Shown: in pieces, positions 44,271 to 56,099 of the stretch | How positions within the stretch are numbered: the stretch's first letter is position 1 | How the letters are laid out: each line of letters opens with the position of its first letter | From: Plasmopara viticola | Taxonomy: Eukaryota; Oomycota; Peronosporomycetes; Peronosporales; Peronosporaceae | Length of the DNA stretch: 64,000 nucleotides | Assembly: GCA_001695595.3 (NCBI GenBank) | Contig: MBPM02000045.1 | Span: forward strand, 1-64,000 | Reading direction: 5' to 3' | The notes under the pieces: generated by a model | Database searches by the model: none | Told to the model about the DNA's origin: nothing | Seen by the model: only the letters and a program-made list of their open reading frames with translations | Program-made: the position numbers and the translations under genes

Positions 44271-46418
44271 TTAATGATTGTTGTTACCACTAGATGGAGT
44301 TGAAAGCTTCAAAATCCACTCTCTAAGCTTATTTTTGCGAGGTAGGCCTTCGACTAAATCCTTACGTTCGTGACAAAAATTGTAGAATAATTCGTACATG
44401 ATGACCAATTTCACTTTATAGGCCTCCTGCAAGTTTTCCAAACTGTTCGGTACCACCGTCTCTCCTTCCCCAAGCAACTTCGTCAAATCTGGGCCCAGCG
44501 CTCTCTGTAAAAGTGTTGAATGCTTCTGGGTTTTTGCTAGAGTCTGGAGTGTATCAGAAGTTTTGAGGTTGTTTGGACTTGAATCTTTCTTCCATCGGAC
44601 CAATTTCAGCATTACCACTGTCTCTAGTAGATACTGCTGGAATGGCAGGTTGAAGGCCGCTAGAAATGCCGCGTGGACTTTATTCACCTCTTCGTTTACT
44701 ACATGTTTTGGAGACGTATAGAGGCCATTCGTGAATGCGTCCGTCCAATCTATGGGTCGATTCTGATGATTTACTGCCGCGAAGTGCGAAGATTTGACAT
44801 TTCCTTCGCGCAAGTGCATAAGGTGTTCGACTGGATGTGAAGCATCTTTCCGTAAACTTTCCACATCGTCAACGTGGCTGATCTTTTCGAGCTGTAGCGC
44901 CTTCTGATCGATCAGTTGGTTGTTAAGTCGACTATTTGGAGCTTCGGCGCTATGCGCAGAGGAGACTGGAGGTGCGGGTCCGTAGTTGTGTTGCTTTGCA
45001 AAACTTGCAGCGTTTCCCATACTAGTTGTCGGACGTTTCGTCTTCCGTCTTTTCGCCGGTTTTGATGGGTCATAGTTTACCACCGACACCAAAGACTTGT
45101 CTAGATCTGGCCGAGTATGCACTACTTGTTTACCCACATTGTTCGACGTCGAGGCGATGCGCTGGTGCGTGTTGCTTTCTAGATGATTTAAGGTCTTTGT
45201 AGCTACTTCAATTGCACTTGCTTCTTGACGATTCAATATTGTGGGATGCGCAAAATTGTCGAAGTCGTCTAACAGGTGCATAAGTTGATCGACTGATATC
45301 AGTTCCTCTCGCCAAAGATTTTCGTCAACGTGATCGTTCTTGTCGAGCTGTACCGCCTTCTGATCGATCAGCTGCTTGTTATGTCGACCATTTGAAGCTT
45401 TGGCGCCAATCGTGGAAAGGCCTGGAGACGCACGTCGGTAGTCGTGTTGCTTTAAGAACCTTGCAGCGTTATTAATGATAGCTGTCGGACCGTTCGTCTG
45501 GACTCTTTTCGCCAATACAGATGTTATATCGTTTGCCACCAACACCGAAAACTCGTATGACTCTGGCCTAGTACGCACTACTAGTCCAACCACATTGGTC
45601 GGCGTCGGGGCGATGCGCTTGCGCTTGTTGCTTTCCAACTGAATCAAATTTTTTGAGGCTGCTTTAAATTCACTTGCTTCTTGACGATTCACCACCGTCA
45701 GTCGCGCAGATTCTTCAAATAAGTGCAAAAGATCGAACGATCCTAAATCTTCTTCTCGTAAATTTTCCTCCCCATCAAGATGCTCGTTCTTATCAAGCTG
45801 TAACGCCTTTTGAGTGGTCAGCTGGTTGTACAGTCGATCAAGCTTTATGGCGTTGATCGTGGACGGGTTTGAAGGCGCAGGTCGGTGGTCGTGCTGTGTC
45901 ACAGACCTCGCAGCGTTTTCTACGATGGCTGTTGGACGTTTCATCTTTTTTTTTGCCAATTTTAATGAATTATCGTTTGCCACCAACACTGGAGCTTTTT
46001 CTGGATTTGTCCAAGTGTGCACTCTTTGTCCAACCGCATTGTTAGGCGTCGGGGCGATGCGCTGGCGCTCGTTGCTTCTTAATTTATTTAGGTTCTTCGA
46101 AGCTGCTTCAATCGCACTTGCTTCTCCCTCCGTTCTCATCACATTAGCCGCAGTTGCAATAGAATCTGGAACTTTGATCAGTTTAAAGAAACCGGATAGA
46201 GCTGAAGGCGCGCGCTCTTCATTGCCCGCCAAGTGCCTTAAATCGTCCTTTAAGTTACGACTTACTTGAAGCACGCGATTCTGCAACATTTCATCGGTTG
46301 TGTTGGCAGACGCCATGAAGTCGTTGCCATGTTGAGGCTCGTTTTGGTCAAAGCTAGCAGCTTCTTGGCTGCCGGCCGCGACAAGAAGCGCGATAGCCAC
46401 GAAATAAGCGCTGCGCAT
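44271..46418 (-). CDS. Intact RxLR-like effector, 715 aa, with three internal repeats
   Basis: Residues 1-21 are a signal peptide (MRSAYFVAIALLVAAGSQ...). RVLQ at 48-51 stands where RxLR is expected, and NEER ends at residue 69, so the dEER part is canonical. Three repeats of about 150 residues follow, starting near 101 (SAIEAASKNL), 249 (SEFKAASKNL) and 401 (SAIEVATKTL); each has a PTA/PTT..NAA motif and a (A/V)LQL-type LDKN/LEKI motif. Basic clusters AKKKMKRPT (155-163) and AKRRKTKRPT (455-464) look like nuclear-localisation signals. The C-terminus (from about 556) is not repeated and has VNEEVNKVHAAFLAAFNLPF and LVRWKK. By analogy with RxLR effectors the protein should be secreted and delivered into plant cells; its target is unknown. 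It resembles long RxLR-type proteins of Plasmopara. It is the only full-length open copy of its family in the window, with no intron or lesion. Confidence 0.92.
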   Translation of the reverse strand: MRSAYFVAIALLVAAGSQEAASFDQNEPQHGNDFMASANTTDEMLQNRVLQVSRNLKDDLRHLAGNEERAPSALSGFFKLIKVPDSIATAANVMRTEGEASAIEAASKNLNKLRSNERQRIAPTPNNAVGQRVHTWTNPEKAPVLVANDNSLKLAKKKMKRPTAIVENAARSVTQHDHRPAPSNPSTINAIKLDRLYNQLTTQKALQLDKNEHLDGEENLREEDLGSFDLLHLFEESARLTVVNRQEASEFKAASKNLIQLESNKRKRIAPTPTNVVGLVVRTRPESYEFSVLVANDITSVLAKRVQTNGPTAIINNAARFLKQHDYRRASPGLSTIGAKASNGRHNKQLIDQKAVQLDKNDHVDENLWREELISVDQLMHLLDDFDNFAHPTILNRQEASAIEVATKTLNHLESNTHQRIASTSNNVGKQVVHTRPDLDKSLVSVVNYDPSKPAKRRKTKRPTTSMGNAASFAKQHNYGPAPPVSSAHSAEAPNSRLNNQLIDQKALQLEKISHVDDVESLRKDASHPVEHLMHLREGNVKSSHFAAVNHQNRPIDWTDAFTNGLYTSPKHVVNEEVNKVHAAFLAAFNLPFQQYLLETVVMLKLVRWKKDSSPNNLKTSDTLQTLAKTQKHSTLLQRALGPDLTKLLGEGETVVPNSLENLQEAYKVKLVIMYELFYNFCHERKDLVEGLPRKNKLREWILKLSTPSSGNNNH

Positions 46419-46474
46419 GGAGAATATAGAAAGACCCGATATTATCGGATCTGATTATCGGTATCTGCAGGCAG

Positions 46475-46496
46475 TTAGATGCTATTATTGTATTTA
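46475..46496 (-). promoter_or_regulatory. Conserved upstream block of the intact effector
   Basis: TTAGATGCTATTATTGTATT lies about 57-78 nt upstream of the ATG and is shared with the pseudogene at 40847-42459. No clear GCTCATT initiator was found here. Confidence 0.4.
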
Positions 46497-46899
46497 CTAC
46501 TTATGACCAAGCGACTATATCTACTTTCAGATACAGAGGAATATATATTACTTTATCGTGCCTTCAAAAGGTGAAAGCCTAACGTTCACCGGCTGAGACT
46601 ATAAATTTGTTCTCCTCGGGCTCTAGAGCATAGACTTTACTCGAACAGTTCAAATGCTACTATGCAATTTGCCTACTACAGGGAAGCTCCAAGTGCAGCC
46701 GCCTCCTCGGGCCCATATAACTTTGCGAATTGGCTGAGCAGTGAGATACTTGTCCGACAGCAGCGGATCTCGGAGATTTAGAAAGACGATCGGTGAACGA
46801 CGGTTTACTACTTCTAGTCGTACGGGAATTAATCAATGCAATAGATTGCAGCTTGAAGTTCTATAATCTATCACGGTATTCATAATCGGAGCGCTCATT
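46497..46899. other. Upstream region of the intact effector, otherwise unassigned
   Basis: No open frame supported. It presumably contains the effector's promoter. Confidence 0.35.
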
Positions 46900-46945
46900 A
46901 GCCTGTTGCATTTGGGCTTGCATTTGAGCTTGCACTCAAAATTCT
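46900..46945 (-). repeat. Short gypsy gag remnant
   Basis: Minus strand reads VQAQMQAQMQQANE; the DNA nearly matches the gag part at 16317-16355 (CTGTTGCATTTGRGCTTGCATTTGAGCTTG, shown here in two parts: CTGTTGCATTTG and GCTTGCATTTGAGCTTG). Confidence 0.55.
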
Positions 46946-47799
46946 ACATACGTACTAAACGTAATTAAAATCTAGGCAGAGACTATATTTTTTCTACGAC
47001 CATGCACCAGGAACCAGATTAGCCTTTTTCTTATTACGAAAAGCCATAAAAGCTTGGCCTTATGTAGCGACCCGTTACATAAAAAAGTCCTGTTTTACTC
47101 AAGCACCACGAAGAGCTCTGGCAACCATAAAGTGGCTGATAGAAGTGCCAAATGCCTTATTGTCATACAATTATTAAGGCCTTGGGGCTGTTTATTTTCA
47201 TAGTTGTGTACTTTAAGCAGCCGGCCACACCTTTGCCTCTATTGTGGAGCTCACAGCCGCAAAATGGTCAACGTGTGCTAGGACTGCAGCAATTAGATTG
47301 GTCGAGAAGAGTTTGGATACGATACACACTCTCCGGAAGGGTGTGGGGCGCTTCAAGTTACTCAACTCGACTAGCCGAGCTGATTTACAAGAAAGGTGAG
47401 CCCACTTGTGCAGGAGCTGACGAGAGCCGAAGGACTAGACTATAGTCGCTACCTTCAAATTTTGCTGACCACCAAGGTGAGCCGCATGTTCGTGTGAAGC
47501 ACATCGTAGAGCAGATGTACGCCATAATGTCTTGTAAACCCGCTTAAACATCTCGCTTTACAAAATGCTCTAGATAGGTGTAACTAGGTTTTACATTATG
47601 TTCTCATAAGCCTTTTGCAGCCCTAAGCAGAAAAAGAACATTAACTTTAGCAATATGTATTCTCAACCAGCAGGCAGGTCTCTTACGGTGCCAGCCACCT
47701 ACCCACAATCGATATGGAGCTTGCCAAAACCGAGACATCTGAACTGTCTCTGATTTTTAAGAGTGTTTAAGCCGAACATTCAGCTCATGGACTTGATCA
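46946..47799. other. Unassigned decayed stretch
   Basis: A 97-residue plus-strand frame at 47152-47445 is the longest; it has a hydrophobic N-terminus (LGLFIFIVVYF) but no recognised domain and no homologue in the window. Not called as a gene. Confidence 0.35.
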
Positions 47800-48460
47800 A
47801 AGTATCATTTCCACAAATTGTTTAAGCTTGATAAAGTGTAAAGAAAGTTTTCTGCTTACATGTGGCGGTTGTGGTACTAAATTACACACCCAGATTAAAT
47901 ACACTACCCCACTTTCAGGCGAAGTGAAATGACCAATGCGATGCTTTGGTGGTGCACAAAAAGCACGCCCTGAGTTTGCAGCCAACGGCCGCAAACTATA
48001 GTCCTCAACGGCCAAACTTTGTATAAAAAATTACACGATGTGTGATCTGCAGAGTGTGCTCACGGCCAAGAGTACAACGACTTATTTTTAGCAGTGTGAT
48101 TTGTAACATTCAACGGGGTTCACCTTCGTTTTCGTCAAGCCCGCTGTTTAAAAGCGGAGACCCGATGCGTGTTAAAAAAAGCGTCGGCTAGTAAGCCATC
48201 CAGCCCATCGCAAACGGCATTGTTTAATGCACACGCTTGTGTGCTTGAGTAAACTTCGAATGTTCGGACCTTCTAAAAGCATACATGCCGAAACAACTGG
48301 ACGCGTCATACGGCTACGTCGAGTATTGAGAGTCCGCTGCAATTCATAAGCTTTAAGACAATACGCACCGCCAATACTGGTCGAGAAGAACGCCATTGCA
48401 CACAGCTTACCACGTAGACGTGATTTGTACATTATTTCGAGCAATTTGTACGGCTAATGT
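47800..48460. pseudogene. Possible decayed Cys-rich and orphan coding fragments
   Basis: On the plus strand about 47850-47995 reads LLTCGGCGTKLHTQIKYTT, PLSGEVK, a stop, then PMRCFGGAQKARPEFAANGR in one frame. The CGGC and RCFGG pieces look like a decayed zinc-binding region. On the minus strand 48172-48444 is a 90-codon open frame (LRGKLCAMAFFSTSIGGAY..., TRRSRMTRPVVSACMLLEGP) of coding-like composition. Neither was matched to a family and they may be unrelated. They could be the ends of an old transposon. Confidence 0.3.
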
Positions 48461-50264
48461 GTTTCCTCTAAGCTTTCTGTACATGTTTATGAGTTTACAC
48501 GTGGTGATTAGCTGTACTGGTGTCAATGTTCGTGCATGTAGATGGTAATTGCGAATCGCAAAAATGCTTCCAAATGCACTATAAATAAGGCTTCTTCAAC
48601 CATTTGATTACAAAAAAGAGAGAACTTAAGTTGGCGAGCTTCAATTCATTTTATAATTGATACTAACGCTTGAAGACGTACAAATAGTAAAGTGCGACTC
48701 GTATTGCTTGCAAGAAATCAGCGATCTAGAATCACGCTATCTTAAAGCAATACATGACGGCAACCTTGGTTTGAGTTGTAGTCAATCTATATCTCAGTCA
48801 CAAATACTAAGTCTTTTTTAAGACGTTCCGATACACGTATTTGCCTCACGGAATATAGAAATGACAAAATTAGCTAAAGTGGACCCGAGGATGTGCAACA
48901 TTTGATCATACAAGTTCCCAATGCGATCGTTGCATGTCTAAAGGCACTTTCCAGCCATAAAAACGTTCTTCTATACCAATTTCAGCATTAGGCCCGCGTC
49001 GTCCGCATTGATGACGTCAGCGCCGGAGGCTAATGCCCCGCAAAAACCAAATCCACTCACAGTGAGCATGAAGGCCTTCAATGAGATGAGTGGTCTTTAT
49101 TTGGAAGAGAAAGCTCAATATATCCATGTTGTTGCAAACAGGACAGCTTCGGCCATCTCAAAGCTTGGCGGAAGAGGATATGAATGAGCACTCACGTGCA
49201 ATATACATGTCGGGGTGGCTTTTCCACCTGAGATGAGCTGACCGACGTCTTCACTTGAATATGTGTGTCATTTGCAGAAGCACTTTCCTGCAGCACAAGT
49301 TTAACAAGGGTTTAGTCATTTTCGTTCAAAAACTACAAACTTTGCCAGTTGAAATGAACAAAAGGCCTATATTGAAGAGGTGACAGTGACCGTGTTATCG
49401 GGTGCAGCCAAAACGGAGGTAGTTTGTGTACTTCTAACACTTTTGATAAAGTCGTAAGAATGACAACAAATACCAAGGTTGATTAAGCGCTCTTGGATGA
49501 CACAAATAAAATCTTTTTTTGTACGGATAGACATTTGACTATTAATGATCAGCCGGACCCGTGCTTTTTCTATCAAAAGAATACGAAGATGAAGTCTCAC
49601 GAGACCAAAATCTAGTGCTGCCACTTGGTGAAGGTGTACACCAGAAAATTGCTTTGATTCCGAAAATACGTACTATTTGGTATGGCGGGGGCCTTTACTA
49701 CAGGAGCAGCAAAATGTCACTTAAGCTTTTTCCAATATTTTCGAGGTGAACGCAGGTTAGAACAAAGTATTTCTCTCTCCTCGCCGACATTTTGTGTCGA
49801 AAAATCGAATAGTAAGTGAAGCATCGTACACGCTTATGATTACACTATACGTGGCCATAATCCTGGCACAGCCGCCAAGTTTTTTAACACTTATACAGAA
49901 CAAAACAGCAAATTGGGATGTGCAATGTACGTAGCACTCGACTCAGTTGATGGGTGGAAATTCTTTCTTGAGAGAGAGCGACATAAGATTGACCACAGGT
50001 GAGAACTATGGGCTGTATGCTCATAGAATCATCAGTTTTGGTCTAAAGACTCCGGCGACTCTGAATTGTCGACTGACGCAATTATTTAGTTCCCACATAA
50101 CGTATAAAAACATACTCGAACAACGACTTTGTTCTCACTCGTGTGGACCGCGGAAAATAGACGTTAAAAGATTTTATAATCCTTTCGTGAGCAGTGCTCG
50201 AGTGCATGTGCACTACTAGGCTTTATACTAATTTAATTAAATTTTTTTTCGACGCAGACAAAAT
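48461..50264. other. Unassigned decayed stretch
   Basis: Short frames on both strands only (for example 49367-49624 minus and 49947-50219 plus). No domain or repeat recognised. Confidence 0.4.
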
Positions 50265-50540
50265 CTCAAATTTTAAATATAGTATGGCCATCTGGCATAT
50301 TGTGCTGGGGCAAGAATCAGCCAACCTTTTTGAGCCAGAAAGACTTAGAGAATTACACCAATCTAATTAACTGCTTACGAACGCAGCAATTAGAACTGGC
50401 TAAGCCACGTATGCAGCAATTGGGACTGACTAAGCCAGCTCTAAGTAAGGATCCTGGTTGTGCCTAATCCAGAACATGACGGTTCGGTATCGTCTGTGAT
50501 GCGTCATATTCTCCCACTGAATGAAGCCCCTATATGCTCT
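50265..50540 (+). repeat. Dispersed repeat with internal direct repeat, copy 1 of 2
   Basis: Resembles 58256-58560 (shared order ATGGCCATC, CTAAGCCAGCTC, CCGTC/TCGTCTGTGA, GTCATAT). It holds a 25-bp imperfect direct repeat GCAGCAATTAGAACTGGCTA / GCAGCAATTGGGACTGACTA starting at 50383 and 50413. Confidence 0.45.
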
Positions 50541-53500
50541 ACAATTAATATCTCATTCTGCTTGAGTATAAGTTCCGCAAACGAAATGAGTTCTAAGCTT
50601 GACTAGCCTACGACCATATAAGCATTTTTTATGACCAAAAAGACTTATTATTTACAAAAGTCAAAGAGTGATACTGGTATGTAGCCGAAGAATATCCTCG
50701 TTTTCCGACATATTTTCCTTATCAATGCAAAACTCTCCGCACTACTCGATGCGTGTCGTGTGTTTCCTTCAATTTATTGCACAGATTGGCGGTCTCGACG
50801 AGATGCTTCGCGTCGTATTTATGTGCGTATTGACACTACGTCAATATTAACATCATTTGCTCACTCGAATCTGAGTCCTAAAAAAACCAAGCTTCTCATT
50901 ACTGCTGTATGACATTATCTCGGGAGACACTAATGAGGCTTTTAGTTTGGACGGCTTATATCGCTGTTTCCAAGGACCATTGGATGCATGTTCTTCTTTA
51001 GTAAAGGAATACAAAAATGAAGTCACAAAGACCTAAAAACAAGCAACTAGATCGTGGCTCCTGACCGTAACTTTGCAATCCACCTTCGGCTATCTTATTC
51101 GTCAAGATCGAAATACAAATTAATCGGTCTGTTTGCTGCCTGTATACTATAATAGAAGCATGTCGTTGACGATGACATGAAGTGAGTCGCGATCGAGAAT
51201 AAACATCCTCAGAAGCTCATTGAATACCACAAATGTTCATGTGAGGAACCAGACCAAATAATCCATACATTTCTCTATGTTGTGCCGGAAGGTATAGTTT
51301 CAAGCCAATGCAGCAGCGTTGGATGTATGTAGAACTAAACGGCTTTATTTGAAGTGCTCAAAGATTAGGTAAGTGTATACAAGTACTACGTCCTTCTGAT
51401 TGCCTCCGATCATGGGACTATCTCTACCCCTTCAAGTGTAAGATTGATTCGATTTTACCGTGCCTTTCATAATGAAAATGTCAAGACTACTCGCCTTTGA
51501 CTCCACAAAGCATGTCCTTTTAGGGCATAAGAGAGTACATGTTGCACAAAAGGCCCGAACGTTTCTATGCAATCCGCCTTTTCCAGGAAAAGGTCCAAAT
51601 GGCTATGCTTAAATGTGCTGCCCTACTCGCATCCGAAAAGAGGTCCGCACTCTTGACACTTGACCGGAATTGACACGCTGGACACACAGCGAATATGTGA
51701 GTCATATTTGCTGGTAGGCCCTCGGCATCAACAGCGTTGCAGAAGGCCAAAAGTCCCGTTCCTGGTATGTGCCAACTGCTGTCTTTTCCGGTCCTTGTTT
51801 CAAGAATGACGTGCCACACCTTGTTTTGAACTCCATCATCAATTTAAATTTGGCAACCCAACTTGATTATTGAATCAAATCAGTCAAGGCTGTCGTTTTG
51901 TATAGCATCTCAGCGTAGTAGTTATGCATGTCTCACAAAAGCTTTGCTAGGAGCATTGATGACCAGCTTTGACCTCTAATCGACACAAATCTCGTGGTCC
52001 TCTTACCACGCCATACATCACCAAGCCATACATTGCCACTTGCGCTATCAAAGTTCAGAAATATCACACTCGGATCTGTTTAAATCAAGCTTGTTGTATT
52101 AACCGCCTATCTAGTAAGCTGTATATTGCGGGGACTTTTCTACCAGTACTGGTAGCACGTCTTTGTAATAAACCCTCTGCATTGCAACGGACTTTTCATA
52201 AACAAATAGTTGTATGATATGTGCGACGTGTTGAGCATGCATGATTTACAAATATCTGGTGCGCAATAACATCCATTGTTGTCCCACGTGGCCTAACAAG
52301 TGAATATAACAACGTCGTTTGTGATGGGCTAGTAGGTATTTTAACCGACGCTAATATTTGATGCGCATTGAGCCGCCGCACTTGGACAGAAAGCCCGACG
52401 CAAAATTTTAAAACTCGGATGCGTACCACAAACCGCAGTGCCAAAGATTATGCTCTTGTAATTTTTTGCCGTTATAACGCACTGCAGGTGACACATTTGT
52501 GACCATACGTTTTTCGGCCTCTTAAAATCATTTTTACTAAGCAAAATTCGGGCGCGACATTTATTTCAAATTGTAGCAACGCATGAGTCCTTACACTGCA
52601 CCGTAAAAACTCGAGGCTATGTGGACTCTCATTCGTTTTGCGTGATTAATGGCCACAACATCCGATTGTAACTGAGGAGTTTGCTTTATGATTTGAATAG
52701 CTTAAAAAATTACAGAAATGAGGCTGACAGCCTTAATGGGAACTTTCCGTCCGTAAGGTAAACTTTTGACTTGAAATTAAAGAGGCGAGCGGCAACGACA
52801 AAAAGCCGTTTGTGCATCACTAATCACTTATTAGATTGTAAAAACACATAGACGTCGACTAACTCTTACGATTTGACCTAATAATGGTGATAGAATACCG
52901 AGACATACGGCATCTATCGACTGAGATGATCGCTTCCCGAGTCTTATAGATGTTAATGATCGCTATGAGGAGCCACATTCATCGCTGTAGTGCAACAGTC
53001 AGTACATAGTCAGATAGAACGTTCATGAAAATCAACTTCGTAAATATATTTTCGGCAAGAAAGAAGACCGAATCTAATAATTATATTAATGGGTGTTCGA
53101 TTATTGTTAAGGACGCGGCAATGGTATAATTAGGAGTTGAAGCATGGCAGATAAAAAACAATTGATTTGTTCTGTGAAAACTCATAGAATGAATGATAAA
53201 TTCATTCTAAGCAACGAGAATTTGCTGGTACAATCCAATGATAAATACTGAGCAAGTAAAGTCAACAAACCTGTTTACGATTAACTAGGTGCCTCACTAC
53301 TCAAGCTTATATTTGACACATATCCAGTCGCCGCTTCCGAGCAAAGAGCCCGGTGCAATTACTATATTTTTGTGTGTGGTAGTCTCCAAGATGACAAACA
53401 CACCAAGATTTTCCGAACAACAAAAGACCAATCAAGATCCCATATGTACTGGGTTGCATCATCTCTTTGTAATACTTCTTTATCTACAAGGCCATAACCA

Positions 53501-53689
53501 CGGGCTCTAGTTATCTGCAAGCTTATAGAACTGATCACTATCCAAGACACCTGAAATAATAATTTCCAAATTTCAGTCTAGCATCGAAATGACGTTCGAG
53601 AATACATCATGTCCACAGCGGTTACATTCTCATTTTGAAAGACGCCTACCTAACAACACTATCGATCAACTAGGCTTGGGAAGACAGAG
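50541..53689. other. Unassigned stretch with one coding-like orphan frame
   Basis: Most is featureless. The minus-strand frame 51565-51819 (84 codons; WHVILETRTGKDSSWHIPG, AVCPACQFRSS) has protein-like composition and may be a relic of a conserved gene, but no family was recognised and nothing upstream extends it. Confidence 0.35.
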
Positions 53690-53945
53690 CGTAGCGACTT
53701 GCGCGACAAAATTATAATGGTTTTGGCAAAAAAAGGCGATGATAAAATCGAGGAAGTAGCTGCGAGCACTGATTACTATGTCGCAGGCAAAGAAAGATGA
53801 TTGAGGCTTAAGCATCGCATCACGACTAGTTAGGAAATAGTCAGCTTTGATGCGGAAATACTCGGTGATGAAATGCAATGTGCGGGTCGCACCGTAGTAA
53901 AGAGCCTTGTCGTACGATAGACGTAATAAACATTGAGTACGATGA
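53690..53945 (-). repeat. Dispersed retroelement-like fragment, copy 3 of 3
   Basis: Matches 7975-8290 and 14463-14760: AGCTGCGAGCAYT, TTAAGCATCRCA, TTGTCGTAMGAYAGAC. The minus strand has an open stretch (LRLSYDKALYYGATRTLHF...) longer than in the other copies. Confidence 0.5.
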
Positions 53946-56099
53946 CAAGAGGGGCGATGAGGTGTCAATGATTAGCCTTCGACGTGCAAGTGCTCGCAGA
54001 ACCACATCATGGCGTTTGCTACTAACACGGGATTCTGTAGCGGAAGGTACTACGTCAGCAAGCACCACTTGAAATTGTTAGCGTGCCTTTATTGCCAACA
54101 CAGGTGTTTCAAAGTCGTTGCCAAACCTACCTTGATCAACAGTAGTATCTTTTTTTCTACCTACCTCTCGAGGCATTGACTGTGAAGCTTTAGTATCGTC
54201 AAGAGCGCCCATTTCGCTCTGTGGAAGAGGTATCTTGTTTGAGAATGGGTGCTGAGACGTACGGCCTGTTCGTCAAGCCATGCATGATTCACAGTGCACA
54301 ATTCGTATACGGACGGAAGAACTGGTTAAATGGACCTTCCCAATGTTTTTATCTATCTGAACACGACGCTTTCGGCTTCTAAATAAGATGAACGAGCATC
54401 CGTTGTTGCATCATTGCTAACCATAAGTTATTTCAAAACTAATTTTCCACTCGTTGCGGTCTGTCGAAATAATAAAAAGATGTTGTAAATCCCATACGAC
54501 GAAGTTGAACAAGATACCTCAGTAGCAACGAATAAAGGACAAGCGAAGACAAGTGGGTTACTTTCAAAATTTGTTTTACGAGGTTTAAGAAGCGGGACGT
54601 TGATTTTTTCGGAAGGCAAAAGCACTAGACCACAAACCATCTAAAGAAGTTCCAGATATTGGTATACTAGCATGCAATCACTATATCTATTTACCGTATT
54701 TTACGATCGTGCTTAATGACTACCAATCGTAATCTAGTACCACCTCCCAAAGAATGGCTCGCCTCTCACATGTGGCCACGAGCACACATGCGTTGACACG
54801 ACCAGTGCTACTATGTAACATTATCACGTTAAAAGCTTAAACTATCGACGGACGCTTGGCCGCAATGATATCCTTGCTTCTATGAACAATATTTGCTTCT
54901 ACTTTCGAACTCAATAAGTTTGAATTCCCTGATAGAATCCGATCATCAGCACGAGTCTGCGAAAGAGCTTTCAAGATCTACTTCACTTTTTTTTACTGTA
55001 GTTTAGCTGCGCACTTCATGACCTGATTCTCTCCTTTCTGAACCGAGGCTTTATCGATTCCTCAAACTAAATCTGAGCTTCATTTCCAACCATTTCTGCA
55101 GACGTCTTCATCAAAACGGCCTCCCCCTTGTCGTTTTTAGTGTTCATCATGTCTTTCTTACGACTAGCTTTCTCACTATGAGATAATTAGTCATCGCACG
55201 ACGCATTCCGTTACCGACTTAGATACCTAAGCCAGCAAAGCCGGTGCTTCACCCACACTTTGCTGCGATGCTTAAGCGTCAGTCGTTCTTCTGTCTCTAA
55301 GACGTAGGATCCGCTACTTGCAGCAAGTGTTTCGATTGTACCTTTTTTTTAATTTTTTCATCGTTGAGCAAGGTTTGGTCGCGCGATCGCTGGGCGGTAT
55401 TGTCCTCAAAGCTGATCAATGGTGTAATTGTGATCATCGATGGGTTGTCCGGCAACGTCAACCACGACAAAATTTACATTGTCGAGAATTTAATGTGCAT
55501 TAATACAATCCACAGAAATTTATGGCTAAATCGTTTCAGAACAGGCAATCAAGGCGGTATCGTGTTGTTGTGCAAATGAGTCACCAGTTAAATAAATTCT
55601 TGTTTTGTCTAAATTTGCTTAATATTCCACTTTAATTTTCTTCTCGTACGTAAATTTGCTTAAACCGGAAGCATGCATAGACTTTCAAAAAACGCTGAGC
55701 AAACGGTGAAGCCGCAAAACATATAAAGCATCGCAAAATTAAAGAGATGAGATCAACATCGGTTAACAAAGCTGTTTTAGGAAGCGCTTCCAAAAATAAA
55801 TTATCAAGCCTATGCAAAAGAAGTAGCCAAAAATGATTATAACAGAAAGAATGTTTTAGCGAAGAGATTTGAGTATAAAGCATTGCAACGGATCAATACG
55901 ACATCAAGAAGTGCGAATTTATGGCAACAGAGTCGTCAGTCTTCGTGATGCGTAGCTCGAGTAGCTAAGCCAAGTCCGTGCTGAGATGGCTTTCTGCCTT
56001 CATATCCAGCTTCAAGCGCCACATATGCGCAAGCCCAGGAAACTGCTGAAAACCAACTGTGCTTATGCTTAATGCCCAATCTTCAAGCATGTCGTTCGA
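53946..56099. other. Unassigned decayed stretch
   Basis: No supported gene. 55640-55690 resembles 40185-40240. Frames at 55318-55579 (plus) and 55632-55883 (minus) show no recognisable domain. Confidence 0.4.

Noticed and set aside
45814..46269. 151-codon plus-strand frame
   Set aside because: Antisense shadow of the intact effector. The similar frame at 22295-22759 is the shadow of the pseudogene there.
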